Assembly (NCBI RefSeq): GCF_003390935.1
Contig: NZ_QNQZ01000008.1
Span: 124,001-188,000, forward strand
Reading direction: 5' to 3'
Length of the DNA stretch: 64,000 nucleotides
Source of the DNA: Lewinella sp. IMCC34191
GTDB lineage: Bacteria > Bacteroidota > Bacteroidia > Chitinophagales > Saprospiraceae
The position numbers and the translations under genes are program-made. Positions 54,222 to 61,783 of this stretch are shown here, one piece after another (position 1 is the first letter of the stretch; each line of letters starts with the position of its first letter). Under the pieces are notes generated by a model. That model was given only the letters and a program-made list of their open reading frames with translations, was not told the DNA's origin and did not search any database.

Positions 54222-55741
54222 TGCAACAAGCAAAGCACTTCCCCTCGATCTGGGTTACCGCCTTCACCCTGCTGGCTATTGTCCTGCACCTCTACGCGGC
54301 CACCTCACTTTCGTACCACCGCGACGAGCTCCTCTACTTCGCGCTGGGCTATCATCCCGATTGGGGATATCCCTCCGTGCCGCCGGTGATCGGCTGGTTG
54401 GCCGGGCTGGTGCGCATTACGCTGGGCACCAGTGTCTTTGCCGTGAAGTTTTTGCCGGCCGTGCTGAGCGGCGTCTTCGTCTGGCTGATCGCCGCTATCG
54501 TAAAGGAAATGCGGGGCGGCACCTTCGCGACCGTACTGGCATGTGCTACCGCGGTATTCATGCCGGTTAGTCTGCGGACGTTTCACCTATTCCAGCCGGT
54601 GCACCTGGATTTAATCTGGTGGACGGTACTCACCCTGCTCCTGCTGCGCTACCTGAACACCGCGCGTAGTCGGTACCTGCTATACCTCGGCGTAGTGGTC
54701 GGGGTAGCCCTGTTGACGAAATATCTGGTACTGCTGTGGGTGGGCGGCCTACTGCTGGGCCTCCTCATCTTCCGACCCACCATTTTTCGGGAGCGTCACT
54801 TGTATTACGGGGCTGGAATAGCCCTCCTGATATGGGTACCCAATCTGCTCTGGCAGGTCACCCACGATTGGGCAGCGGTCGGACATTTGCAGGCCCTAAG
54901 CCGCCAGCAGTTGGTCAACGTAAATCGAATGAATATCCTGACCGACCAGCTGACGATGGCTTTCGCGGGGTCCTTGCTGCTCGTGCCCGGCCTGTTTCAA
55001 CTGCTCCGGCGGTACAGGGTACTGGCCACCGCGGTGTGCTTCACCTTCGCCGTCCTCTTGCTGCTGCGCGGAAAGAGCTACTACGCCATGGGCACCTTTC
55101 CGGCCCTCATCACCGCCGGTGCCGTGCTGTGGGAGAAGTGGCTGGGACCCACTGGCTGGCGATACGTCCTCCCGGTGGCGATGGTTGTCCTGACCGTCCC
55201 CATTTTGCCGCTGGGCCTGCCGGTCATCGGGGAGGCCGCGCTGGTCACCTACTTTCAAGACCTGGAGCGGGATTACGGTATCGTTCCCGGCCGCCGGTGG
55301 GAGGACGGTAAAATCCATCCCCTGCCCCAGGATTACGCCGACCAGCTGGGTTGGACGGAACTGCAACAAGCCCTGGTAGCCGCTTACGCGCAGGAGCCGA
55401 GTCCGGAGACCACGGCACTTTACTGCGAAAACTACGGTCAGGCCGGCGCAGCCCTTATGGTCAAGGGGCACCAAGGCGTCCCGGAACCGATCTCCTTCAG
55501 CGATGCCTTTAACTATTGGGTGCCGGATTCGCTTTCGGAGCCCTTTACGGCCTTCTACTACATCAACGACGAACCGGCCTCCGATCTCGACGACTGGTTT
55601 GGCCAGGTCGAGGTGGTCGGCGCCATCGATAAGCCGGAAGCCCGGGAGTACGGCACCCGGATCTATCGTTACAGCGAACCGCTACGGCCCTTCCAGGAAT
55701 TCTGGACCGCGCGGCTGGCCGATGACCCTTCGCCCTACTGA
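54221..55741 (+). CDS. GT-C family (ArnT/PMT-like) glycosyltransferase
   Basis: 506 residues from ATG 54221; earlier in-frame starts lie within the preceding gene. It begins with a membrane helix (WVTAFTLLAIVLHLYAA), then SYHRDELLYFALGYHPDWGYPSVPP, whose acidic residues are the catalytic loop of GT-C enzymes (DE and D-x-G-YP). About ten more membrane segments follow, and a soluble C-terminal part (GRRWEDGKIHPLPQDYADQLGW). Such enzymes use polyprenyl-phosphate sugars to glycosylate lipids or proteins on the periplasmic side. Translationally coupled to the upstream small membrane protein. Confidence 0.87.
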   Translation: MQQAKHFPSIWVTAFTLLAIVLHLYAATSLSYHRDELLYFALGYHPDWGYPSVPPVIGWLAGLVRITLGTSVFAVKFLPAVLSGVFVWLIAAIVKEMRGGTFATVLACATAVFMPVSLRTFHLFQPVHLDLIWWTVLTLLLLRYLNTARSRYLLYLGVVVGVALLTKYLVLLWVGGLLLGLLIFRPTIFRERHLYYGAGIALLIWVPNLLWQVTHDWAAVGHLQALSRQQLVNVNRMNILTDQLTMAFAGSLLLVPGLFQLLRRYRVLATAVCFTFAVLLLLRGKSYYAMGTFPALITAGAVLWEKWLGPTGWRYVLPVAMVVLTVPILPLGLPVIGEAALVTYFQDLERDYGIVPGRRWEDGKIHPLPQDYADQLGWTELQQALVAAYAQEPSPETTALYCENYGQAGAALMVKGHQGVPEPISFSDAFNYWVPDSLSEPFTAFYYINDEPASDLDDWFGQVEVVGAIDKPEAREYGTRIYRYSEPLRPFQEFWTARLADDPSPY

Positions 55742-55835
55742 CGGGTCATTCGTCGATCTTCGCATCCTGCCCATCGAAGAAGGTTACCACCCCCGACACC
55801 CGCCTTTACCTTGCGGAGGATCAATTGCCAGCCCA

Positions 55836-56126
55836 ATGTGCACAGCTGAACTTTACACCACTACGGCAGGGTCGCTTTTTGAAAACCTGCTACCCGAGGA
55901 ATGGAGAAACGTCGATTTCAACCGTCCCCCCGCCACCACCGACCACGCAGATACCGAACGGGAAACGGAGGAAGCAGACCGGATGCAACGTGCCTATCAG
56001 AAGCATTACCAGCGGGAAGCGCGCGACAGTCGGCGCACGGTGATCTGGGCCACTATTTTGAGCATCGGTCTGGCAATAAGTACCGCCTTAGTGCTTTATA
56101 GACTGCTCATCATCGGAACGATATGA
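55836..56126 (+). CDS. Small membrane protein with C-terminal anchor
   Basis: 96 residues from ATG 55836 (MCTAELYTTTAGSLFENLLPEEW). The middle is acidic and polar, the last 35 residues are RRTVIWATILSIGLAISTALVLYRLL, one membrane helix. No family was recognised. A TACCTTGC promoter-like string lies about 30 nt upstream. The stop overlaps the next ATG in TGATG, coupling it to the 35-residue ORF. Confidence 0.6.
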   Translation: MCTAELYTTTAGSLFENLLPEEWRNVDFNRPPATTDHADTERETEEADRMQRAYQKHYQREARDSRRTVIWATILSIGLAISTALVLYRLLIIGTI

Positions 56127-56233
56127 TGAAGTTTATTCGGTTCGTCGCCGTCAGTCTTATTCTCTTTTTTGCCGGACAATCCATTCACGCCCAACGGGAT
56201 GATTTGGTGGTAGCGGTGCGCTATCTCTTTTAA
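56126..56233 (+). pseudogene. 35-codon ORF: collapsed copy of the beta-barrel family
   Basis: Encodes MKFIRFVAVSLILFFAGQ..., a signal peptide ending HAQ, followed by only 12 residues (RDDLVVAVRYLF). The end matches the last barrel strand of the two downstream paralogues (GALAVRYVLG and GALAARYVLF). The simplest reading is an internal deletion that joined the signal peptide to the last strand. It could also be a functional microprotein. Too short for routine gene calling. Confidence 0.5.
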
Positions 56234-56303
56234 ACCAAAATTTCTGGACGGAACAGGTAACGTGACGGATAGTGGTGGCATAAAGGGGTATACCACATAC
56301 ACT

Positions 56304-56801
56304 ATGAATCACATCCGCTTCACACTCATCTTTTTGTTTATTACCGCATTTGCCGCACTTTCCGCGCAGGATTTTAAGTCCGCCGTCGGGGTTCGCCTGG
56401 GTTATCCGTTTTCCGTCAGCTACAAAACCTTCATCTCCGAATCCAGCGCGCTGGAGGGCTACGTCGGCTTCCGGGGGTACAGCGGCGTGGCCAACTGGAT
56501 CAGCGTCAACGGGGCCTACCAGATCCACAAGGACATCGAAGACCTGGAGGGGCTGCAATGGTATTACGGCGGCGGCGTCGGTGCCCAGTTTTGGAGCTAC
56601 GACTGGGAAGCCTCCGGCAGCACCACCTTCAGCGTTTCCGGCTACCTCGGCGTACAGTACACCTTCGGTGAGGCGCCGGTGACGGCCAGCATCGATTGGG
56701 TGCCCACCTTTTTCATCGGAAGTTCCTCCTACGGCGGCTTTAATTCCTTCGGTGGAGGCTACGGAGCACTGGCCGTACGCTACGTATTGGGTCGCCCGTA
56801 A
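56304..56801 (+). CDS. Small outer-membrane beta-barrel protein, paralogue 1
   Basis: 165 residues from ATG 56304 with signal peptide FTLIFLFITAFAALSAQ. The mature part alternates polar and hydrophobic residues in about eight strands (SAVGVRLGYPFSVSYKTFI, GLQWYYGGGVGAQFWSYDW, GYLGVQYTF) and ends in ALAVRYVLGRP. It fits the eight-stranded OmpA/OmpW-like or opacity-type fold. A second copy follows at 56914 and a collapsed copy precedes at 56126, marking a local tandem expansion. Function unknown. Confidence 0.75.
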   Translation: MNHIRFTLIFLFITAFAALSAQDFKSAVGVRLGYPFSVSYKTFISESSALEGYVGFRGYSGVANWISVNGAYQIHKDIEDLEGLQWYYGGGVGAQFWSYDWEASGSTTFSVSGYLGVQYTFGEAPVTASIDWVPTFFIGSSSYGGFNSFGGGYGALAVRYVLGRP

Positions 56802-56913
56802 TTGGGGTAAAGGACAGACACCGACTATGCGGTGCGTAGACTATCCGTTACCTTGCCGGCTGATTGCCCATAGGAACGCGATTACTTAGGTCGCGGCCAA
56901 AACGTCTAGCCCT

Positions 56914-57408
56914 ATGCACACGCTTCGGTGTCTGTTCTTTTGTCTCCTCTTTTTGGGGCTGTCGCCCCTAACCCAAGCACAGGACTTCGGTTCCGCCATC
57001 GGTTTGCGCTTCGGTTATCCGCTGTCGGTATCCTACAAGAACTATCTGAACCGCACGGATGCCCTGGAGGTCTACGCGGGCTTCCGCAGCTTCGACAATT
57101 ACGGCTGGTTCAGCATTAACGCAGCCTACCAACGGCACAATGATATCGCCGAGGTCTATGGCCTGCAGTGGTACTACGGCGGCGGCGCCGGCATCCAGTT
57201 CTGGAACTACGACCTGGTAGACGAAAGTTCCGTCACCCTCGGGCTTTCCGGCTACCTGGGACTGCAGTATACCTTCGTTGACGCACCGGTTACGCTCTCC
57301 CTCGACTGGGTGCCGACCGTTTTCGTCGGCCGCAAGTACGGTAGCGGGGTCAACACCTTCGGTGCCGGCTACGGGGCCCTGGCGGCTCGTTACGTGCTCT
57401 TCCGCTAG
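56914..57408 (+). CDS. Small outer-membrane beta-barrel protein, paralogue 2
   Basis: 164 residues, signal peptide FFCLLFLGLSPLTQAQ. Clearly homologous to the preceding gene: SAIGLRFGYPLSVSYKNYL, GLQWYYGGGAGIQFWNYD, SLDWVPTVFVG and the last strand ALAARYVLFR, with the same length and order. The coding sequences have drifted apart, so duplication is not recent. The stop overlaps the convergent hemW stop by 4 bp. Confidence 0.78.
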   Translation: MHTLRCLFFCLLFLGLSPLTQAQDFGSAIGLRFGYPLSVSYKNYLNRTDALEVYAGFRSFDNYGWFSINAAYQRHNDIAEVYGLQWYYGGGAGIQFWNYDLVDESSVTLGLSGYLGLQYTFVDAPVTLSLDWVPTVFVGRKYGSGVNTFGAGYGALAARYVLFR

Positions 57409-58568
57409 AGAAAGGCATCCGCGGCTACTCCGTCGGCTACCGCCAGTCCATCCCGCGTCAGCCGAAAGATGGCTCCCGGGGGCACTTGGCGAAGCGTACC
57501 GGCGGTAAGGTGGCGGGCGACTTCCCGCGCGAAGTGGTCCGCGCGCTCCTGGCCGAAGCGATCCGCCAGATCTTGCAGATCGATACCTTCGCTCCGGCGT
57601 AGGCCCGTCATGACGAATTCGTTGTAGCGATCCCGTTCCGTAAGTACTTCCTCCCCGTACAAGAGTGGTCCGGCACCTTCGTAATCCTCCGTGGAATGGA
57701 TATCCGGCCAGACGCGTGCGTAGGCTGCATTATTGGCGACGTTCCACCGGCGCCGGTCGCTGCCGTTAAAGCTGTGGGCCCCGGGCCCGACGCCCAAATA
57801 GGGCTGCCCCGTCCAGTACCCGCTGTTGTGGCGGCTGCGGTGACCGGGCCGGGCGAAGTTGGATATCTCGTAGTGCTCAAAACCGGCTCCCTCCAGATGC
57901 TCGATCAGCATGTCGAACTGGCGGGCGAATTTATCGTCGTCGGTATCCGGTACGGCTCCGGTAGCCACCCGGTGGCCGAGGGCGGTTTTGGGTTCGACCG
58001 TCAGGGCATAGGAGGCAATGTGATTGACGCCGAGGTCGGTGGCGATGCGCAGGTTTTCGGCCCAGGTGGCGTCGCTGGTGGTTTGTGCCCCGTAGATCAG
58101 GTCGATGCTGAGATTATCGAAACCCGCAGCTACCACCTTTTCCACCGCCGAGCGTGCCTCTACGGCATTATGCGCGCGGTTCATGAAGCGCAGGTCCGCC
58201 TCGTCAAAACTCTGGATGCCGATGCTCAGCCGGTTGACGGGCCTATTCGCGAGCATGGCAATCGTCTCCGCGTCCAGATCATCGGGGTTGGCTTCCAGGG
58301 TGATTTCCGTTTCCGCGCTTCCGTCCCAATATTCCGCTTGGCGGATCGTATCGAATAGCTTATCCAGCTCGTCGGCCCGCAGCAGCGAGGGCGTGCCTCC
58401 GCCGAGGTAGATGGACGGTACCGTCTCCGCCGGTAGTTCCGTACGCCGTACTTCCAGTTCCCGCACCAGCGCATCGATTACTCCCGTACGTTGCTTCAGG
58501 TTAGTGCTGAAGTGGAAGTTGCAGTAGCTGCAGGCCTGTTTGCAAAAGGGGATGTGGAGGTAGAGCAA
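57405..58568 (-). CDS. hemW: HemW-like radical SAM heme chaperone
   Basis: 387 residues, start TTG 58568. The radical-SAM cluster motif is CKQACSYCNFHFS. The HemW-specific stretches IYLGGGTPSLL, EITLEANPDD, RLSIGIQSFDEADLRFMNR, DLIYGAQTTSD and YEISNFARPGHRSRHNSGYW are present. Formerly called anaerobic coproporphyrinogen oxidase-like, HemW transfers heme to respiratory enzymes. The C-terminal domain (LRRSEGIDLQDLADRFG) is complete. The upstream start context is unusual because the inverted repeat of the 372-bp element begins at the start codon. Confidence 0.93.
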   Translation of the reverse strand: MLYLHIPFCKQACSYCNFHFSTNLKQRTGVIDALVRELEVRRTELPAETVPSIYLGGGTPSLLRADELDKLFDTIRQAEYWDGSAETEITLEANPDDLDAETIAMLANRPVNRLSIGIQSFDEADLRFMNRAHNAVEARSAVEKVVAAGFDNLSIDLIYGAQTTSDATWAENLRIATDLGVNHIASYALTVEPKTALGHRVATGAVPDTDDDKFARQFDMLIEHLEGAGFEHYEISNFARPGHRSRHNSGYWTGQPYLGVGPGAHSFNGSDRRRWNVANNAAYARVWPDIHSTEDYEGAGPLLYGEEVLTERDRYNEFVMTGLRRSEGIDLQDLADRFGQERADHFAREVARHLTAGTLRQVPPGAIFRLTRDGLAVADGVAADAFL

Positions 58569-58940
58569 GGGGGATTTACGATTTACGATATTTGATTTAC
58601 GATCTACGATTTGTGAGGCAGCTCGCTCCGCTCGTGGCGATCAAAGTAGGCTTTTGCGGCGGAGCGCAGGTAGTATGGCCGTTGAACAACACCCAGCCCG
58701 TTCCGGACGACTGACAACAGCCACCTGGTCGGCCGAGCGGTAGCTCGTCTTCCCAGGGGGCGGGTCGTGGAGAAGTGTTTAGGGGGGGTAACTTGGTGAA
58801 GTTGGTGGTTGGGGTAAGAGAGATTTTCGCTTCCGAACCGTCGGCGGACCAGCTATCGCTGGGCAGACGACTGGTACCCCACGAGCACAGCGAGCATCCC
58901 CGCCAAATCGTAAACCGTAAATCAGAAATCGTAAATCCCC
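58569..58940. mobile_element. 372-bp element with nested terminal inverted repeats, no ORF
   Basis: Ends: GGGGATTTACGATTT... (58569-58613) and its inverted copy (58904-58940), differing by a 7-nt insertion and three bases. Inside them a second pair, GCTCGCTCCGCTCGTGG (58621-58637) and CCACGAGCACAGCGAGC (58879-58895), differs at two positions. The interior contains copy D of the CCTGCGCTCCGCCGC element (58652-58672) and a REP-like palindrome copy (58725-58756). No transposase and no convincing ORF. It resembles a MITE or a patchwork of repeats. Confidence 0.5.
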
Positions 58941-58944
58941 TCTT

Positions 58945-59556
58945 CTACCGTCCTTTCGGGCGCCGACGCTTACCCCCGCGCGACATCATGCGGTGGCCTT
59001 CCTTGCCCATCCGCTGGGCGGCTTTGACCTGGCCGGACTGCCGCAGGGCGGTATCCAGCTGGTCGATCTGGTCGGTGATCTGGGGGAGCTTGACGTTGGT
59101 TTCCTTGGCGGCCTTGAGGTATTTCTTGGCGGCGCCGAAGTTGCGGCGGTTGGCTTCGATCTGGGCCAGCTGCAGCTTGAGCATGGCCTTTTCGTTGGCG
59201 GTGGGGACGTCGATGGCGTCGGCCTGCTTGAGGTAGCCCTCGGCGGCGTTGAGGTCCTTACGGCTCAGGGCGATAGTACCGCGCATCATGTAGTAGAAGG
59301 CGCGGTTGGCGCTGTAGAGCCAGTCCGGCTTCAGGGTCAGGTTTAGCAGTTGCTCGCCGCGGTTGAAGTCCTGCATCTGGACGGCCTTGGCGGCGGGCCC
59401 CACGGTACCCAGGAAAATGTAGCCGAGCAGCAGGATGATGCCCGCCAGCAAAAAGGGAAAGCCATACCAGAAACCGAAGGCCACCCAGAGGGCGGTACCG
59501 CCGATGATGCCGGCGGCGATCAGTGCGAATCGGATGTATGGGGGTATGATAAACAT
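58945..59556 (-). CDS. Membrane protein with TPR-like helical repeats
   Basis: 203 residues from ATG 59556; the long frame upstream to 60015 belongs to tatC's other frame. Two N-terminal membrane helices (FALIAAGIIGGTALWVAFGFW, FPFLLAGIILLLGYIFLG) are followed by about 150 residues of helical repeats (MRGTIALSRKDLNAAEGYLKQADAID, LAQIEANRRNFGAAKKYLKAAKE) typical of TPR scaffolds, and a very basic tail (RMMSRGGKRRRPKGR). Probably cytoplasmic scaffold; no enzymatic motif. Follows tatC on the same strand with a repeat element in the gap. Confidence 0.7.
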   Translation of the reverse strand: MFIIPPYIRFALIAAGIIGGTALWVAFGFWYGFPFLLAGIILLLGYIFLGTVGPAAKAVQMQDFNRGEQLLNLTLKPDWLYSANRAFYYMMRGTIALSRKDLNAAEGYLKQADAIDVPTANEKAMLKLQLAQIEANRRNFGAAKKYLKAAKETNVKLPQITDQIDQLDTALRQSGQVKAAQRMGKEGHRMMSRGGKRRRPKGR

Positions 59557-59577
59557 GCTGTTAATTTTAAATGCCTT

Positions 59578-59600
59578 TATCCTGCGCTCCGCCGCAAAAA
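59578..59600 (+). repeat. CCTGCGCTCCGCCGC element, copy E
   Basis: Lies immediately after the tatC stop. Full match to the consensus followed by AAAAA. In the tatC transcript it reads TTTTTGCGGCGGAGCGCAGG. Confidence 0.7.
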
Positions 59601-60467
59601 CTATTCCAAAGCGGCTTCGTATTCCCGTTGGGCACGCTTGGCCACGAAAATCGAGATTTCGTACAGCGTGTACAGCGGTAAGGCAATCAGTATTTGGGTA
59701 ACCACGTCGGGTGGGGTCAGCAGGGCGGACAGGATCAGGATGCCGATGACACTGTGCCTGCGGTACTGCCGCATCGACTCCGCGGTGACGAGACCGAACT
59801 TGGCCAGAAAGTGAACCAGGACCGGCAGCTCGAAGATGAGGGCGGCCGGGAGGGTAAACATGACCATGTATCCGATAACCGAGGCCATCTTGGGCTGGTT
59901 GACCGCGCCCCCCACTTCGAAGCCCATCAGGAAGTTCGTTCCGAAGGGAGCCACGACGAAGAAGCCGAAGGCCACGCCCAGGAAAAAGAGAAAGGAACAA
60001 ATCGCGATCACCCACCGGGTGGCCGCCTGCTCGGCGGGGTAAAGGCCGGGCCGGATGAATGACCAGATCTCGTAGAATACGTAAGGGAAGGAAAGCACGA
60101 ACCCGCCAACGAAGGCCATCTTGACCGCCGTGATGAACTGCTCGCCGAACTCGGTGGCCTGCACGAGTACGTTAGGCGGGGAGAAGCAGAGTGCATCGCC
60201 GGTGCCGAGCCAATCCGATATGGCACAGAATACCCGGTAGCTGGGGAAATCCTCGTGGAGGGGTCCGAATAAGACATAGCGGAAGTACCAATCATTGAAA
60301 AGGAAAAGCACGATACCGCAGACGGCCATGGCAATCAGCGCCCGCATCACGTGCCAGCGCAGTTCTTCCAGGTGGTCCACGAAAGACATTTCCTTATCCA
60401 TTTCGGGTATGGGCTTACCGGCCTCGTCGTATTTCCAAGTATCTACGTCCTGTTGGTCGAGTGGCAT
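59601..60467 (-). CDS. tatC: Sec-independent protein translocase TatC
   Basis: 288 residues. A hydrophilic 28-residue N-terminal extension is followed by SFVDHLEELRWHVMRALIAM (the conserved F-x-x-H-L-x-E-L-R) and six membrane segments, including FVLSFPYVFYEIWSFIRPGLY and FELPVLVHFLAKFGLVTAESMRQYRRH, which are diagnostic. TatC recognises twin-arginine signal peptides and exports folded proteins. No tatA or tatB is nearby. TACCTTCG lies 4 nt before the ATG. Confidence 0.96.
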   Translation of the reverse strand: MPLDQQDVDTWKYDEAGKPIPEMDKEMSFVDHLEELRWHVMRALIAMAVCGIVLFLFNDWYFRYVLFGPLHEDFPSYRVFCAISDWLGTGDALCFSPPNVLVQATEFGEQFITAVKMAFVGGFVLSFPYVFYEIWSFIRPGLYPAEQAATRWVIAICSFLFFLGVAFGFFVVAPFGTNFLMGFEVGGAVNQPKMASVIGYMVMFTLPAALIFELPVLVHFLAKFGLVTAESMRQYRRHSVIGILILSALLTPPDVVTQILIALPLYTLYEISIFVAKRAQREYEAALE

Positions 60468-60471
60468 AGCG

Positions 60472-60479
60472 CGAAGGTA
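60472..60479 (-). promoter_or_regulatory. -7-like box TACCTTCG of tatC, leaderless configuration
   Basis: One mismatch to TAnnTTTG, exactly 4 nt (CGCT) before the ATG at 60467. The SDR gene ends 15 nt further upstream. Confidence 0.45.
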
Positions 60480-60493
60480 CTATCTCGGGCGGT

Positions 60494-61354
60494 TTAGAGA
60501 AGATAATCCCGTACGGCTTCCGTGCTGTAGTCCCACAGCCGACCGGCGAGTTGCTCGTTACAGGCGGTGGGGGAAGGCTTGATGAGGCACTGGGACGGAT
60601 TAAAATATCGGCCGCTCACTTCACGGACCTCCGGGCTACTGGCGAGGTAAACACTGGTGTCCGCCCCGCGTTTGGGCGTGCGGGCGAAGGGCTTGTAGAG
60701 CGACCAGACGGCTTTGGTCAGGAACTTGCCGTGCTTATTGGCTAGCGACGTGCCCACCACACCTGGGTGCAGGCAGTTGGTAGTGAGCTCCGCGCCGTGG
60801 CGCCGGTCGAGTTCCTTGGTGAATAAAATATTGGCCAACTTGCTCTGCGCGTAGGCTTTCCCCCCGCTGTATGTATCGGCACCCCGCTCCCCGCGTAGGT
60901 TGCCGAAATCGATGCCCGCCTTGGTGTGGAGGGCGCTGGATACGTTGATGACCCGACTACAGAGGTTGCTGCACTGCATGGCCGGCAGGAGGTTCAGCGT
61001 AAGCAGAAAGTGACCGAGGTGGTTGACGCCGAACTGCAGTTCGTAACCGTCTTTCGTGTGGGCCAGCTTGTCACTGTATACCCCGGCATTGTTGATGAGG
61101 ACATCAAGCCGCGGGTGCTCGGCCAGGTACAATTCCGAGGCATCGCGGACGCTGGCCAGGTCGGCCAGGTCGAGGGGAATGGTGTCAATATTTTCGTTGC
61201 CCGTCTTCCGGACCAGCTCGTCGGCCGTCCGCTGGGCCTTCGTCTCGTCACGGCAGGCCAGCACCAGATGGTAGCCTTTATGCGCCAGGCGCTCGGCGGT
61301 AGCCCGGCCAATGCCATCATTAGCTCCTGTGATGAGTACGGTTCTGTCTTGCAT
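60494..61354 (-). CDS. Short-chain dehydrogenase/reductase (retinol-dehydrogenase-like)
   Basis: 286 residues, Rossmann fold. Motifs: VLITGANDGIGRATAERLA (NAD(P) binding), CRDETKAQ (the Arg after the second strand suggests NADP), LDLADLASVRD, VLINNAGVY, VNHLGHFLLT and the catalytic YAQSKLANILF. The organisation is of the RDH/WW-oxidoreductase-like SDRs, usually acting on lipophilic alcohols or aldehydes. Substrate unknown. Divergent from the ABC transporter; the 35-bp array separates their starts. Confidence 0.88.
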   Translation of the reverse strand: MQDRTVLITGANDGIGRATAERLAHKGYHLVLACRDETKAQRTADELVRKTGNENIDTIPLDLADLASVRDASELYLAEHPRLDVLINNAGVYSDKLAHTKDGYELQFGVNHLGHFLLTLNLLPAMQCSNLCSRVINVSSALHTKAGIDFGNLRGERGADTYSGGKAYAQSKLANILFTKELDRRHGAELTTNCLHPGVVGTSLANKHGKFLTKAVWSLYKPFARTPKRGADTSVYLASSPEVREVSGRYFNPSQCLIKPSPTACNEQLAGRLWDYSTEAVRDYLL

Positions 61355-61783
61355 AGTCTCCTGGGAGGTAACGCTTGGGAGGGTTGGGCGGTTGTTGGAG
61401 GGGGGAGGAGAGCTCCCGTTGGTCGCGGTGGAGCTTGCGCTTCGCGCTGCGCGGTAGAGCTCACTGCGTTCGCGGTAGAGGCTGCGCGGTAGAGCTCACT
61501 GCGTTTGTGGTAGAGGCTGCGCGGTAGAGCTCACTGCGTTCGCGGTAAGAGGCTGCGCGGTAGAGCTCACTACGTTCGTGGTAGAGGCTGCGCGGTAGAG
61601 CTCACTACGTTCGCGGTAGAGGCTGCGCGGTAGAGCTCACTGCGTTCGCGGTAAGAGGCTGCGCGGTAGAGCTCACTACGTTCGTGGTAGAGGCTGCGCG
61701 GTAGAGCTCACTGCGTTCGCGGTAGAGGCTGGTGCTTCGCACGGCGCGGTAAATGATGTGTGGCTAGTGTGTACTTTTGGGGT
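61355..61783. repeat. Eight-unit 35-36 bp tandem array between divergent genes
   Basis: Units starting GCGCGGTAGAGCTCACT begin at 61449, 61484, 61519, 61555, 61590, 61625, 61661 and 61696. Most are 35 bp; two contain an extra A in GGTAAGAGG. The order of variants suggests a higher-order period of three units. GGTAGAG is the same linker as in the 18025-18181 array, and hairpins GCGC-TTC-GCGC and GTGC-TTC-GCAC bound the array. It has no spacers and is not a CRISPR. Confidence 0.9.
61772..61779 (+). promoter_or_regulatory. -7 box TACTTTTG, leaderless configuration
   Basis: Perfect TAnnTTTG match, 4 nt (GGGT) before a GTG at 61784. It argues for this GTG over an in-frame ATG at 61760, which would lie upstream of the transcription start. 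Confidence 0.6.

Noticed and set aside
58775-59236. 153-codon plus-strand ORF next to the inverted-repeat element
   Set aside because: Mostly antisense to the TPR-like gene, and its start lies in repeat sequence; no domain signal.
61449-61730. Possible CRISPR array
   Set aside because: Units are directly contiguous 35-36 bp repeats with no unique spacers and there are no cas genes.
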